A DNA stretch of 64,000 bases from contig OX328099.1 in NCBI GenBank assembly GCA_946811185.2, positions 72,296,714-72,360,713 on the forward strand, read 5' to 3'. A model generated the notes under the pieces. It worked only from the letters and a program-made list of their open reading frames with translations, was not told the origin of the DNA and ran no database searches. Position numbers and translations under genes: made by a program. Positions 10,570 to 20,800 of the stretch are shown piece after piece. This DNA comes from Hippopus hippopus. Its lineage: Eukaryota > Mollusca > Bivalvia > Cardiida > Cardiidae. How positions within the stretch are numbered: position 1 is the first letter of the stretch; every line of letters begins with the position of its first letter.

Positions 10570-11936
10570 ACAGGACCATTTCAAGGTCTTAAAGTACAAT
10601 TTCTACGCGACCATTTTCGAAGTCTTTAAGTACAGTTCCTACGCGATCATTTTCGACTCGTGAAAAACAGTTCCTATGCAACAATTTATTAGGTCTTAAA
10701 GTAAAGTTTCTATGTAAACATTTTTTATTCGTAAAGTAAAGTTCCTAAGTAACCAATTTCAAGGTCTTAAAGTGCAGGTCCTATGCAACCACTTTCAACG
10801 TGTAAAGTACATTTTCTATTTATCGATTTCAACTTGTAAAGAACAGTTCCTATGTAACCGTTTTCAGCTTGTAAAGTACAGTTCCTATGTAACCGTTTTT
10901 GAGGTCTTAAAGTACATTTCCTATGTAACCATCTTAGACTCATAAAGTACAGTTCCTATGTAACCATTTTTGAGGTCTTAAAGTACTTTTCTATGTAACA
11001 TTTTCAGCTTGAAAAGTACGGTTCCTATGTAACCGTTTTTGATGTCTTAAAGTACATTTTCTATGTAACCGTTTTCAACTTGTAAAGTTTGTTTCCTATG
11101 TAACCGTTTTCAGCTTGTAAAGTACGGTTCCTTTGTAACCGTTTTGATGTCTTATAGTACATTTCCTATGTAACCATCTTAGACTCGTAAAGTACAGTTC
11201 CTGTGTAACCATTTTTGAGGTCTTTAAGTACAGTTCCTGTGTAACCATCTTCGATGTCTTAAAGTAGAGTTTCTATGTAAATATTTTAGACTCGTTAAGT
11301 AAAGTAACACTTTTAGAGGTCTGAAAGTACAGATCCTGTGTAACTATCTTCAATTTATAAAGTACATGTCCTATAACCATTTTCAAGATCTTAAAATACA
11401 GTTCCTATGTAACCATTTTCCAGGTCCTTAAGTACAGTTTCTATGTTAACTTCTTTAATTTGTTTAGTACAGTTCATATGTTCCTATGTAAGCATTTCCA
11501 GGTTTTAATGTAACCATTTTCGAGGCTTTGAAGTACAGTCCCTATGCAAGAATTTTCGACTCGTAAAGTACAGTTTCTATGTAAACATTTTTGAGGTCTC
11601 AAGTTACAGCCCCTATCTAACCATTTTTGACTCTTAAAGTATGGTTTCTATTTTATTATATTTGAGGTCTTAAAGTACAGTTCCTTTTTAACCATTTTGA
11701 ACTCGTAAACAACAGTTCTTATCGAACTGTTTTCTAGGTGTTAAAGTACAGATCCTGTGTTATTGTTTTTGAGGTCTTACAGTACATTTCCCATGTAACC
11801 ATTTTTGACAAGTAAAGTACAGTTCCTATGTAACCAATTTTGAGGTCTTAAAGTACAGTTCCTATGCAACCATCTTCGAGTTCTTAAAGTACAGTTTCTA
11901 CGTAACCATTTTAGACTCGTAAAGCACAGTCCCTAT
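10570..11936. repeat. Diverged minisatellite, unit about 36 bp, tens of copies
   Basis: AAAGTACAGTTCCTATGTAA followed by CCATTTTCGAGGTCTT (or CCGTTTTCAGCTTGT, CATTTTAGACTCGT) recurs almost continuously. Units diverge by scattered substitutions and some are shortened. The array stops at a MITE at 11938, resumes at 12200-12275, and a sister block is at 14165-14530. Confidence 0.9.
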
Positions 11937-11937
11937 T

Positions 11938-12200
11938 TGGCATGCAACACACGAAAAGGGGCATTCGGACATTTGAGTAAAGTGTCATCTGGGATCAGCC
12001 TGCGCAGTCCGCATAGACTGATCCGAGACAACACTTTCCGATCGTGTGTGATTTTCTCTTTCACGCAAGTCTACCGTAGGACAAAATCTGATGTTGACGT
12101 GAAGTGCCGTCTCGGATTAGCCTGCGCGGACTGCGCATGCTGATTCGAGACGACATTTTACGCAAATGTCTGAAAGCCCCTTTTCTCATGTTGCAGACCA
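11938..12200. mobile_element. HP-E double-hairpin MITE, copy 1, inside the minisatellite
   Basis: The ends are TGGCATGCAACAC and its inverse GTTGCAGACCA. Inward of each end lie AAAAGGGGCATTCGGACATT, AAAGTGTCATCTGGGATCAG and the GCGCAGTCCGC hairpin, so nearly all of the element can fold back on itself. Other copies: 36569-36816 and 52490-52748. No coding capacity; non-autonomous DNA transposon by structure. Confidence 0.8.
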
Positions 12201-12275
12201 TTTAACCTTTTTCGAGGTCTAAAAGTACAGTTCCCATGTAACCTACTTCGATTCATAAAGTACAATTGACCAAAC

Positions 12276-14160
12276 GACAGAGCTCTCAATCAAAAACCAA
12301 TAAGCCAATCAGCGGTCAGCATTTTTCCCATTCAGAGCGGAAGCCGTCTCGCCGTTATCAAACCTAGACATTCTGCATCATTAGGAGTTGGAAGTATATA
12401 GTAGATATGTTTAAAAAAATCTCATTAATTACTTTAAGATTGATATCCATCATTAATCCTTAGATCCACGATTTCAAGACACAGAGTTATACCAGGTAAA
12501 ACTATTGACCCAGATGACAACTTAAATTGAGGAAAAAAAAAAAATTAAAGAATAATGTTTGTAAACATGCTTTTATATTGTCATAAATTTTCCAGAATGA
12601 CAATCTTAGCTATAAATACCCGTTTACTTACTAAAAGAAATAGATTTATACTCGTAGATCATATTTTAGACTACTGATTGGATTTTATCCAGTTCATTTA
12701 TTTATTTATTTTTTTTTTCCTGTATCTTATTTTTTATTTGAGTAGACTCTATATATATATACTATTTAATTCAATTTCTTCCCAAATCAAGTTAATTTGC
12801 TATGTAGAATGCTCTTTATATCTGTTTTGTGGATTTTTCACCCAGATAATCCTCCAAAGGAATGTTAATTGAAAAAAAAATTCACGTCAATATAATTCAT
12901 TTTCTCGAAAATAATGTTTCTATTCCTATAGTCGTCCTGGAAAGTAAAAACTAAACAGCCCCCCCTGCTTTTAAAACAGAATGCTATGTAGGCACATTTT
13001 AGACGTTTGTTTAAAGACAAATGTCATCTTCCTGCATTAGTAAAACATTAAAAACGTTGTTCTCATTGGTCTCTGTACTTTAACCTTTCTATCAATGTTA
13101 AAGCCCGTGTAAGACGATATGCCACCCTGTGTAATACCATCTCTCCCCATCTGTTTACTATCTTTATTTAATCTCCCTTAAACTATTATTTATTTATCGA
13201 AAATGAAAGGGAAACCAATCATGCTGTCTTCCTTTTAGGACAAGATCTGTTGCACATGTTGCCAACTTTTACGCAAATAGTGGAGCAAGGGTTTATGCGG
13301 TATTTCTTTGATATCGGTATGCCACGCCACAAGCGTCCGGTACTGTCCTACTTGTAAAGTTACAAGAACGTGTCATATAATTAGTCTGACTCTCGTGACC
13401 GTCTTTGATTATTAGTGATTGGAATTTGGATTATACATGTTTAGCGTGTAAGTCAACTTAATATCTTTTTCTATTACTCTTACAGAACAGTATACAGAGG
13501 CGAATGCACAGAAGTATGCTCATGTTTTTATTCGTTTTATTCTTCGCAGAATTTTCTCTCGAACTGAAAAGAAAAATTTTTTTGGTTACCTATTATTTGT
13601 TTTTGTATAGCTCTTCCAATGTCAAGTCAAACATCGGGAAATCATTTTACACAGCTAAATACATGTACACTTGGTAATTTTAAAGCTTGCGATTCTGGTT
13701 AAATTAATGAGGAACATATTGCGGACCAAATAATGAAAAATCTGTGTAAGGGAGGTTTGAACTTTGAAAAAAAAACTTATTTTTGTCCAGGTAACAGATG
13801 AACTGTATTAGCAGATCAATGATTTCAGGACATGTTTAGGGAGTACGAGTTTAATGTATTACATTATCAAATGTAAGAGTTGTAAGACTGCGTTGTTCAA
13901 CTGACTTCTAGTTAAACCAGCCTCTATTTCAATTTTTACACTCTATAACTGCGATAAACCTAATGCAAAAGATGTAAGTGCCTTTTCTTACTTGGTCTCG
14001 TGCTAATGTTATCTAGAATAATTATTTTGTGGTAGAAAAATCTCCCGGTAAGTTTCATATATCTCCTAGCTAAGCCCTAGTGTCTAGGTTGTTTGTCCTG
14101 AAATCTTGATTAGCGGACCACGTGACATCAGTTGGAGGAGCGATCTGTCGTCTGTCGTTT
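12276..14160. other. AT-rich intergenic stretch
   Basis: No recognisable repeat family or long reading frame. It contains homopolymer runs and the one exon-like segment listed at 13239-13357. Otherwise I see nothing in it. Confidence 0.4.
13239..13357 (+). CDS. Possible isolated terminal exon, unknown
   Basis: A good acceptor (pyrimidine tract TGTCTTCCTTTTAG) is followed by a 39-codon frame to TAA at 13355-13357, reading GQDLLHMLPTFTQIVEQGFM and on to RHKRPVLSYL. Composition is protein-like, but there is no upstream exon to join and I do not recognise the sequence. It could be a gene fragment, a chance frame, or the last exon of a gene whose other exons I missed. Confidence 0.18.
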
Positions 14161-14164
14161 GGTT

Positions 14165-14535
14165 AATTCCTATGTAACCATTTTCAAGGTCTTCAAGTAC
14201 AGTTCCTATGTAACCATTTTCGAGGTCTTAAAGTACAGTGCCTATGTAACTATTTTTGAGGTTTTAAAGTATAGCTCCTATGTTACCATTTTAAGGGTCT
14301 TTAAGTACAGTTCCTGTGTAACCATTTTCGAGGCCTTGAAGTACAGTTCCTGAGCAAACATTTTCGACTGGGAAAGTAGATTTCCTTTGCAAACATTTGC
14401 AAGGTCTTAAAGTAGAGTTTCCATGAATGCAACCATTTTGGACTGTTAAGTACAGTTACTGTGCGCCCTCTTTCGATGTCATTAAGTTTAGTTCCTTTTC
14501 AACCATTTTCGAGGTTTCTTCTAAGGTCAGTTCTT
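14165..14535. repeat. Second block of the 36-bp minisatellite
   Basis: About ten units of TTCCTATGTAACCATTTTCG plus AGGTCTTAAAGTACAG. Because 36 is divisible by three, one frame stays open and gives a 12-residue periodic translation (YVTIFEVLKYSS). This is a repeat artefact, not a gene. Confidence 0.85.
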
Positions 14536-14921
14536 TGTCCAAGGACAATTCCACGTGACCTGTGCTCCAATCGGCAATCGTTTTTAGGACTTCCTGATCA
14601 CAATCAAAGGGCTTAACCAATGAAATACGCGGACCCTAAGGAATTTTCGTAGGAAGTACGAGTATTTTGGCTGATTTAACAAGGCCCGTCTTATTCTCAA
14701 TATTTTTTTTTTTTTTTTTTTTAATTTCAATGTAACACAAATTCTGATTGGATAAACCAAATGATGTATCCATTTAGATATTGTGTTACTTTTAAAATCT
14801 AGAATAAGACTAAGAATAAAACTATGAAAATACTGTTATTCGATATTTTGGATATAGCCTCTGCAAGAGTTCGATTCACTTTTTCCTCTAGAACATTCTT
14901 TAAGCGTGAGTTTCTCCAACC

Positions 14922-15233
14922 ATTGATTGATTGATTGTATGGTGTTTAATGCCGTTTTCAACATTATATTAGTTATATTGCGGCGGCCAGTGCACCTATC
15001 CATGCTTTCCTGGAGTTTCTTTTAGCAGTACTCCACACAATATTCTTTCCAAGCCACTGGCTGCTTTCCCACATAACCATCGTCGAAACAATGATTAGCG
15101 GTGAGAGAGGAAGGAATCGTGTCGCAATGACTATCATCAATCCTCGGAAAGAAATTGGCCGAGCCGGGGATCGAACTGGCGAACCCATCTTCTTGAGACC
15201 TGTACGCTACCGACTGCGCTACCAGGGCTCGGC
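14922..15233 (-). mobile_element. tRNA-derived SINE, type S1, with 10-bp target duplication
   Basis: On - it starts with a tRNA-like head (GCTCGGC.. A-box GTAGCGCAGTCGGTAGCGT, B-box GTTCGATCCCC) and ends in the tail GGCATTAAACACCATACAAT plus (CAAT)n. TTCTCCAACC flanks it on both sides (14912-14921 and 15234-15243), a perfect target-site duplication. It landed in a hairpin element whose arms GTTTTACAAG.. and ..AAAACATTGTGGATGGAG remain outside. Confidence 0.88.
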
Positions 15234-15394
15234 TTCTCCAACCGTAATGTTTTACAAGAAGCATAAATCACTGCGGTTGTAAAACATTGTGGATGGAGTT
15301 ATTCACGCTTAACATGTGTTCAAACGGAAAAAGTGTTTCGAACTCTTGAAAAAGGCAATAGCCGAAATATCGGACCAAAAGAGTGTTGGGTTTT

Positions 15395-15575
15395 TTTTTT
15401 TTCGTAGCTGAATGTGCTGGTTTTTGACCTACTATTTGGCATTGATAACAAATGAATAAATAGAAATTCGTGATTGGTCAAAAATATAGACATGTTACTT
15501 TAAGGACCCCTGTCTATTTGCTGACAAATTTACGCCGTCTGTCTTTTTTTAAGAGATATTTCTTGTTCATAGTGT
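15395..15575 (+). repeat. HP-K repeat fragment
   Basis: CGTAGCTGAATGTGCTGG to GATATTTCTTGTTCATAGTG matches 6400-6575 over its whole length in the same orientation, including AAATTTACGCCGTCT. Confidence 0.6.
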
Positions 15576-15679
15576 TTCGTTCATTCCCTGAGGTATTCAA
15601 AGTGTCAGTGTGAAACTAAGAATAGTTGGTGAATACAAATCTTGAACTCAGGTTTTCTTGCGTTTGACCCCGTGTAGTT

Positions 15680-16330
15680 TTTAGATGACACCATATAGAT
15701 AAGCGGTTTATCCGTTGTCTTCGCATGTCATATTCTTTGATGATTAGACCTGTCTGCTATGACGCATCATATCCTGTACAGGATAAATATTAATACGCGG
15801 TGCGTAAACAAAAAATAAATCTGCCGCTAAAGAAGTAGCAAGCGGAAAATGGCTAATAATGATAAGTATGTGGAAAAATCAACCCTATTTATCGCTCCAA
15901 ATTTCCTAGATATATGATAATTTTACACGAGAAAATTATTTTTAAAAAAAATACCATTGTATACTGCAAATCTTTGCATACGGTTTTTAAATATGGGTAT
16001 GGGAAAACCGGGACTTGTGAAACAGACTGAGACAACAAAAATAACGTCCCCAACATGCTGGGCTAAAACCGGGGCTGTTTCTCAAGTTTATAGGGGCTGT
16101 ATTTGTAAATGACTGGTGCTAGGTTACTAGCTAACCATGGCTAGATGAATCGTACCAGGTAGCGTATTATTGAGTAAACGTTTATTTCACTTTGAAATTC
16201 GATGTAAAGGTTACCATTTTGAAAAGTAGTCCGGTTCTGTACCCAGAATGCCCAAATCAGATAGGTATGTCTTTGAAAAATGCCACCCAGTGGTAGATAA
16301 TGGTGGCCTATGTTCTGAGAAAGAACAACT
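15680..16330 (+). repeat. HP-M: about 600-bp dispersed repeat
   Basis: CGCATGTCATATTCTTTGATGATT, CAGGATAAATATTAATACGC, GAGTAAACGTTTATTTCA and TTTGAAAAATGCCACC occur in this order here and, reverse-complemented in reverse order, at 38960-39540. No coding frame. Nature unknown; probably a non-autonomous transposon or an old segmental copy. Confidence 0.6.
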
Positions 16331-16475
16331 GGATCTGTCCTTCATTGCTTATACCTTTTTTAACTCTATGAAAATTCCAAAACAGTGATCCATCAGGGCA
16401 CAAAGGACCACTGGTTTATCATTATTTCGCTCTTACCCGGCTGAATAACGGAAACATTCTCTGTAAAAACTTTTT

Positions 16476-16990
16476 ACCACACAATTCCGACTTTTAACGA
16501 CCCTAAGGAAGAAGGCTATTGAAAGCATTGTTGGAAAAGGAGAAAATGCTGGTAACCAGCATTTTCTCCTTTTTCCCCACAATGTTTTCTACCTATCAAT
16601 TTATCAACGACAGAAATCAACATTTTATCAACATTTAATTTCTCGTCTGCAAATGTTTTTAATTTGGTCCAGTCCAAAATTTTGCAGTTTGGTATAGTGT
16701 TAAGGCTGCAATGATTCTAGCCCCCCCCCCCCCACTACAAGAATTAGACTTGTCTTATTTCAAAGCATTCGCAGACGACAAAAAAAAAGAATGCCTAAAT
16801 GACTACTTCTAACTTCGAAAGGGAAGAAAATATGGAAGGAAAAGGAGAGCATCCGGCTTACCAGGATTTTCTCCTTTTCCAATATTTTCAGACGTTTTTT
16901 TTTACAGAATGTTTTTTTTTTTTTTTTTTTAACAGGATCGCTAAAAAAAGCGGGATTGTTGGTAGGTGGTTAAACCTGGGGTTATTCTGA
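16476..16990. repeat. Two HP-B hairpin MITEs
   Basis: The first (16476-16710) is well kept: CACAATTCCGACTTTTAACG start, AAATGCTGGTAACCAGCATT hairpin, TTGGTATAGTGTTAA end. The second (16725-16985) is interrupted by poly-A/T runs. A C-run at 16721-16733 separates them. Confidence 0.7.
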
Positions 16991-17219
16991 CATCAGGTTG
17001 TCCGTCCGTTTGCCCATGACGTAGTTCTATGACCTCTCCTCCTCGGACTATTTTCAACCAATTTAGATGAAATTTTAACATGTAGACATGCAATTTTTAT
17101 CATAATTGGTGGACATTAACAAGAGTTTTGGCCCTTTGATTTTTCCCATATGCAGTTACATGGCAACCCGTTGGAGGTGGATATTCACTGACCAGCCAGA
17201 TTTCTAGTTGATTTTGGAT

Positions 17220-17600
17220 TCGGGTTCTGCGGGGCTTCGTGATAAAGGTGTAAGATTCATAATCCGATGGTCCTCGGTTCGACAGTTCGATCCTCAGTTG
17301 ATGCGTCGTTTTATTTTTTTTAATTTGAAAAATTGTTGTTGCTGCTGCTGCTGGTGGTAACCAGCATTTTCTATGTTTTCCACAATGTTTTCAAGTCCTT
17401 CCCAATCATCAAAGAAAAGCGTATATATCGATCTATAGAACAATCACACTAGACTTGGTTGAGGTATTATCACAAGAACACATCTTTGTAGTGCAAGAAA
17501 ATCAAGGATAAAAACCATGTTATCCCCTCATCAGGACCAATGTTGTATTGGAGAGGAATCAAGGGAAATAACTAAAGAATGCGCAAACCCCCCCCCCCCC
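17220..17600 (+). repeat. SINE-like scrap and HP-L repeat
   Basis: CATAATCCGATGGTCCTCGG plus GTTCGATCCTC resembles a tRNA-like head. Then 17400-17580 (AGACTTGGTTGAGGTATT, GTGCAAGAAAATCAAGGATA, GGAGAGGAATCAAGGGAAAT) matches 23085-23245. Functions unknown. Confidence 0.45.
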
Positions 17601-17710
17601 ATTTGGCGGAGTCTAAAACTTTGTCTTCTGGTAAGGAATTAATGTGTAAACTACTGTCGTCACCGACACGTCCTTATCATTAAGTGTATACCGTGTTGTG
17701 GCAAGGCAAA

Positions 17711-17837
17711 ATGGTCAGGAAAGTGAACGTTTTTCACACAGCTGTTTTCTTGTTTCTCTGCTTTACCGTGACAAAGTCACAAGATCCAAATATCATTGAA
17801 GTCCTTTTGAAACGAATCGAGGCTCTAGAACAGCAAG
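17711..17837 (+). CDS. C1q gene 2, exon 1 (signal peptide)
   Basis: ATG at 17711 (context AAAATGG). It encodes the leader and first heptads, ending EQQ plus one base before donor GTGGGT. It aligns with gene 1 exon 1 at the RIEALE motif. Confidence 0.78.
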
Positions 17838-20800
17838 GTGGGTGAAGACTTTCATCATTTTATTTTCTTTATCATTTGCCACACAATCCTGAGTTTTAAC
17901 GACCCCAAGGAAATGGACTTTTGAAAACATTGTGGGGAAAAAGGAGAAAATGCTGGTTACCTGCATTTTCTCCTTTTCCCCCACAATGTTTTCAAAAACA
18001 TCTTTCCTCTGGGTCAATTAAACACGAGAAAGGGTTAGTTAAAACGATAAACGGAACTTAGGAATTCACTTATTATTTGCAACTTTGGTAGACTACACGT
18101 AATTGTACAATTGTAAAATGGATTTCGACATTGTATTGTTCATTTAAAGATACATCCGTACTCGTTATCATCCATTTTTGTGACCGATTTAATCTTTATT
18201 TTATGAAACTATAATCGTATTTGTATCTTTATGCTAACTGTAGCCCCTGACAGTTGCAAGGTTGCACGGATTACGACGGATAGAAAATGCATTTCATTCT
18301 CTGTAGGCTATCCAAAGACATCACAACCAAAGTCTCCGGTAAAAATCGAAGACAAATCCATCGAGTTTCTTTACCCCATACACCATATATTAACTTTTGA
18401 TCTATGTCTACACAGCTGACTGTGTACACACTGTCAAGTTTTAACATCCTTTATTTACTCTATGGCTGTACAGATGTATCTTTAAACAATAAAACCAAGC
18501 CAGTCATAATAGCTAGAGTGGAAGGACATTAAACTTGTTAGCGACCAATCTCGCGATACTTTAGTGTTCGATCCCTACCAGAAAGTTACTTACTAATAGT
18601 CTTTCGGAGACGTTCAACATGGTTCCCTTGTGACGGTGCTTTAAGAACCAGGCATGCCCTGGGATGAGTTTTCGTCCTGTTTCTTGCACTATCCCCTTTA
18701 ACATAATTATCAGCCTTCTGGGGACATCGCCCATATGTACAGCTAGTGGTGACGATATATAAATGGTTACTCAATCGGTTGAAAAAAATATGGCAAATTC
18801 ATCATTTGTTGAATAAAAACCTAGTCTCGAGCGCAGTCCTTTTATCTGCGATGTATTCTTGGCTAAAATACTAGTATTTATTTCATGCTTGCGGTAGTTT
18901 ATCGATAAATTACGGTGAAATATTGTTCGATATTTCATGGTTACGACAAGTGAAAAATATTCTTCTGTTGAACGCTGGAACATTAGTTTCCGCGCACTAG
19001 TTACTGAGGTAAGCAGCGCGTGCCATTAAAGACAGATGAAAATATGACGTAATTTACCAAACATTTCTCGCACTTTAAGTAATATTGTAACGTGTTGTTA
19101 TGCGGAGGGAGTACGCCACGGGAAATAACCGAAAAAAGCTGTACTGGATTTTGATATAAGTCTCCCCAAAACAGGGGCTAGAAGCATGAAACAGATTTTT
19201 TTTTTTTCAGTGATTGATCGAATTTTATTTCATCTCGTGAATATCATTGGTAATATTTTCACTCGTGGCGCTTGAAAATTATTTCATCTCCTGAACATCA
19301 TCGGTAATACTTTCGCGTGGTGCGCAGCCACGAGATGAAATAAATTTCGATCTTTCACTAAGGAAAACAAATACTTTATCTATTTCATGCTTTTTGCTGT
19401 GACTTTCGTCAAAATCCAGTCCAGTTGTTTTACGTAATTCCCCATGGCGTACCCTCTCCACATGACAACGCTTTACAATATTACGTAAAACGCGGGAAGG
19501 TAGGGTAAATACACACAAATTACGTCATGTTTCAATTTGCCTGAATGGCACGCGCTGTTTACCTAGGTAACAAGTGCGCGGGAACTACTGTTTCCGCCTT
19601 CAATTGAAGGGTTAGAAAATATGAAATCGGTATTTTCACTGGTCGTAACCATGAAATATCAAACCATAATCCACCATTATTTCTCGATAAACTACCGCAA
19701 AGCATACAATAACATACGTTTAGAATTTATTTATACTCGTATTTCATCACATTACGAATGCCCCTTTACTAGTGATTGGCCATAAAGGAGTCGTCACTTG
19801 GAAAATCAAGATGGCCGACTTTGTTTAAACAGGAACTTTAAAACTGAACTGCTAACTTAACTTGGGAAAACTTACTTGTTTTTTGCTAGTATTTGGTGAT
19901 ATGACCCTTGCTTACTATCACTTGTCGAATTCTTTTTGGAATGGAAGCATATAAATTCTGTATATAGTGGGAGGGGAGATTGTACCACATTTTCTTGACT
20001 TCGTCGTCAACGTGTTACGGAGTTTTAATTGTATGTTTTTTTTTTATCCAACTTGATTTTGATTGTTCGCCACACATTTTCAATTATGTTAATGTCAGGA
20101 CTCTGTGATGGCCAAGTCGTACATGGGATGTTGTTTTCGTTTTTCCACGATGATGTCATTCTTGATGTTTGTACAGGAGCATTATCTTCTTGAAAAATAA
20201 AGTCACCGCCTGGAAAATTCTTTGCAATGACTGGCCAGAGGTTACTGTCAAGACACTCAATATACCTTTGTGAATCAATATTACCACGAATTACTTCAAA
20301 TGTACCCACACCATTATATGTCAGGCATCCCCAGAACATCAGTGATAAGCAGGTGCCCCCTCTTTGGCCAAGGCACTCTGGAATCCAAATTTCGTTGGGC
20401 TTCCTCCAAACACTAACTCCCTTTTGCCGATCAATTTTTACCTGTGTTTCATCACTAAAATTAACTCCAAGAAACTCTCCTTTTTCTGTTGGTGGTGTTG
20501 ATTGTGAGGGTCTTTCTAACTTTCCTTCTTGTGTATCCATGAAATTTTAATCGACGCCTCACAGTCCTTGAAGATAGTTGTCTAGGCACTGTCTCATTCA
20601 CTAATGTGGTTAATTCTGCTAGACATGCTCTTCTGTTAGTTCCAGCCAGTCTCACAATCTGACGATCACCTCTTTCCCCAGCTGCCAAAAGCCTTCCACT
20701 TCGATGCTTATTTTCTAGGGTGCCTTTTGCTGAAAATCTCTTTAAAAACTTTGAAACTCCAGACTGACTTATTCCCAATATTTCTGCTATTTTCCTTTGA

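Noticed and set aside
10570..11936. CRISPR-like array
   Set aside because: Units are contiguous and diverged with no unique spacers, in a eukaryotic intron-bearing context; it is a minisatellite.
20227..20550. 107-codon ORF on +
   Set aside because: Antisense to the Tc1-like transposase relic.
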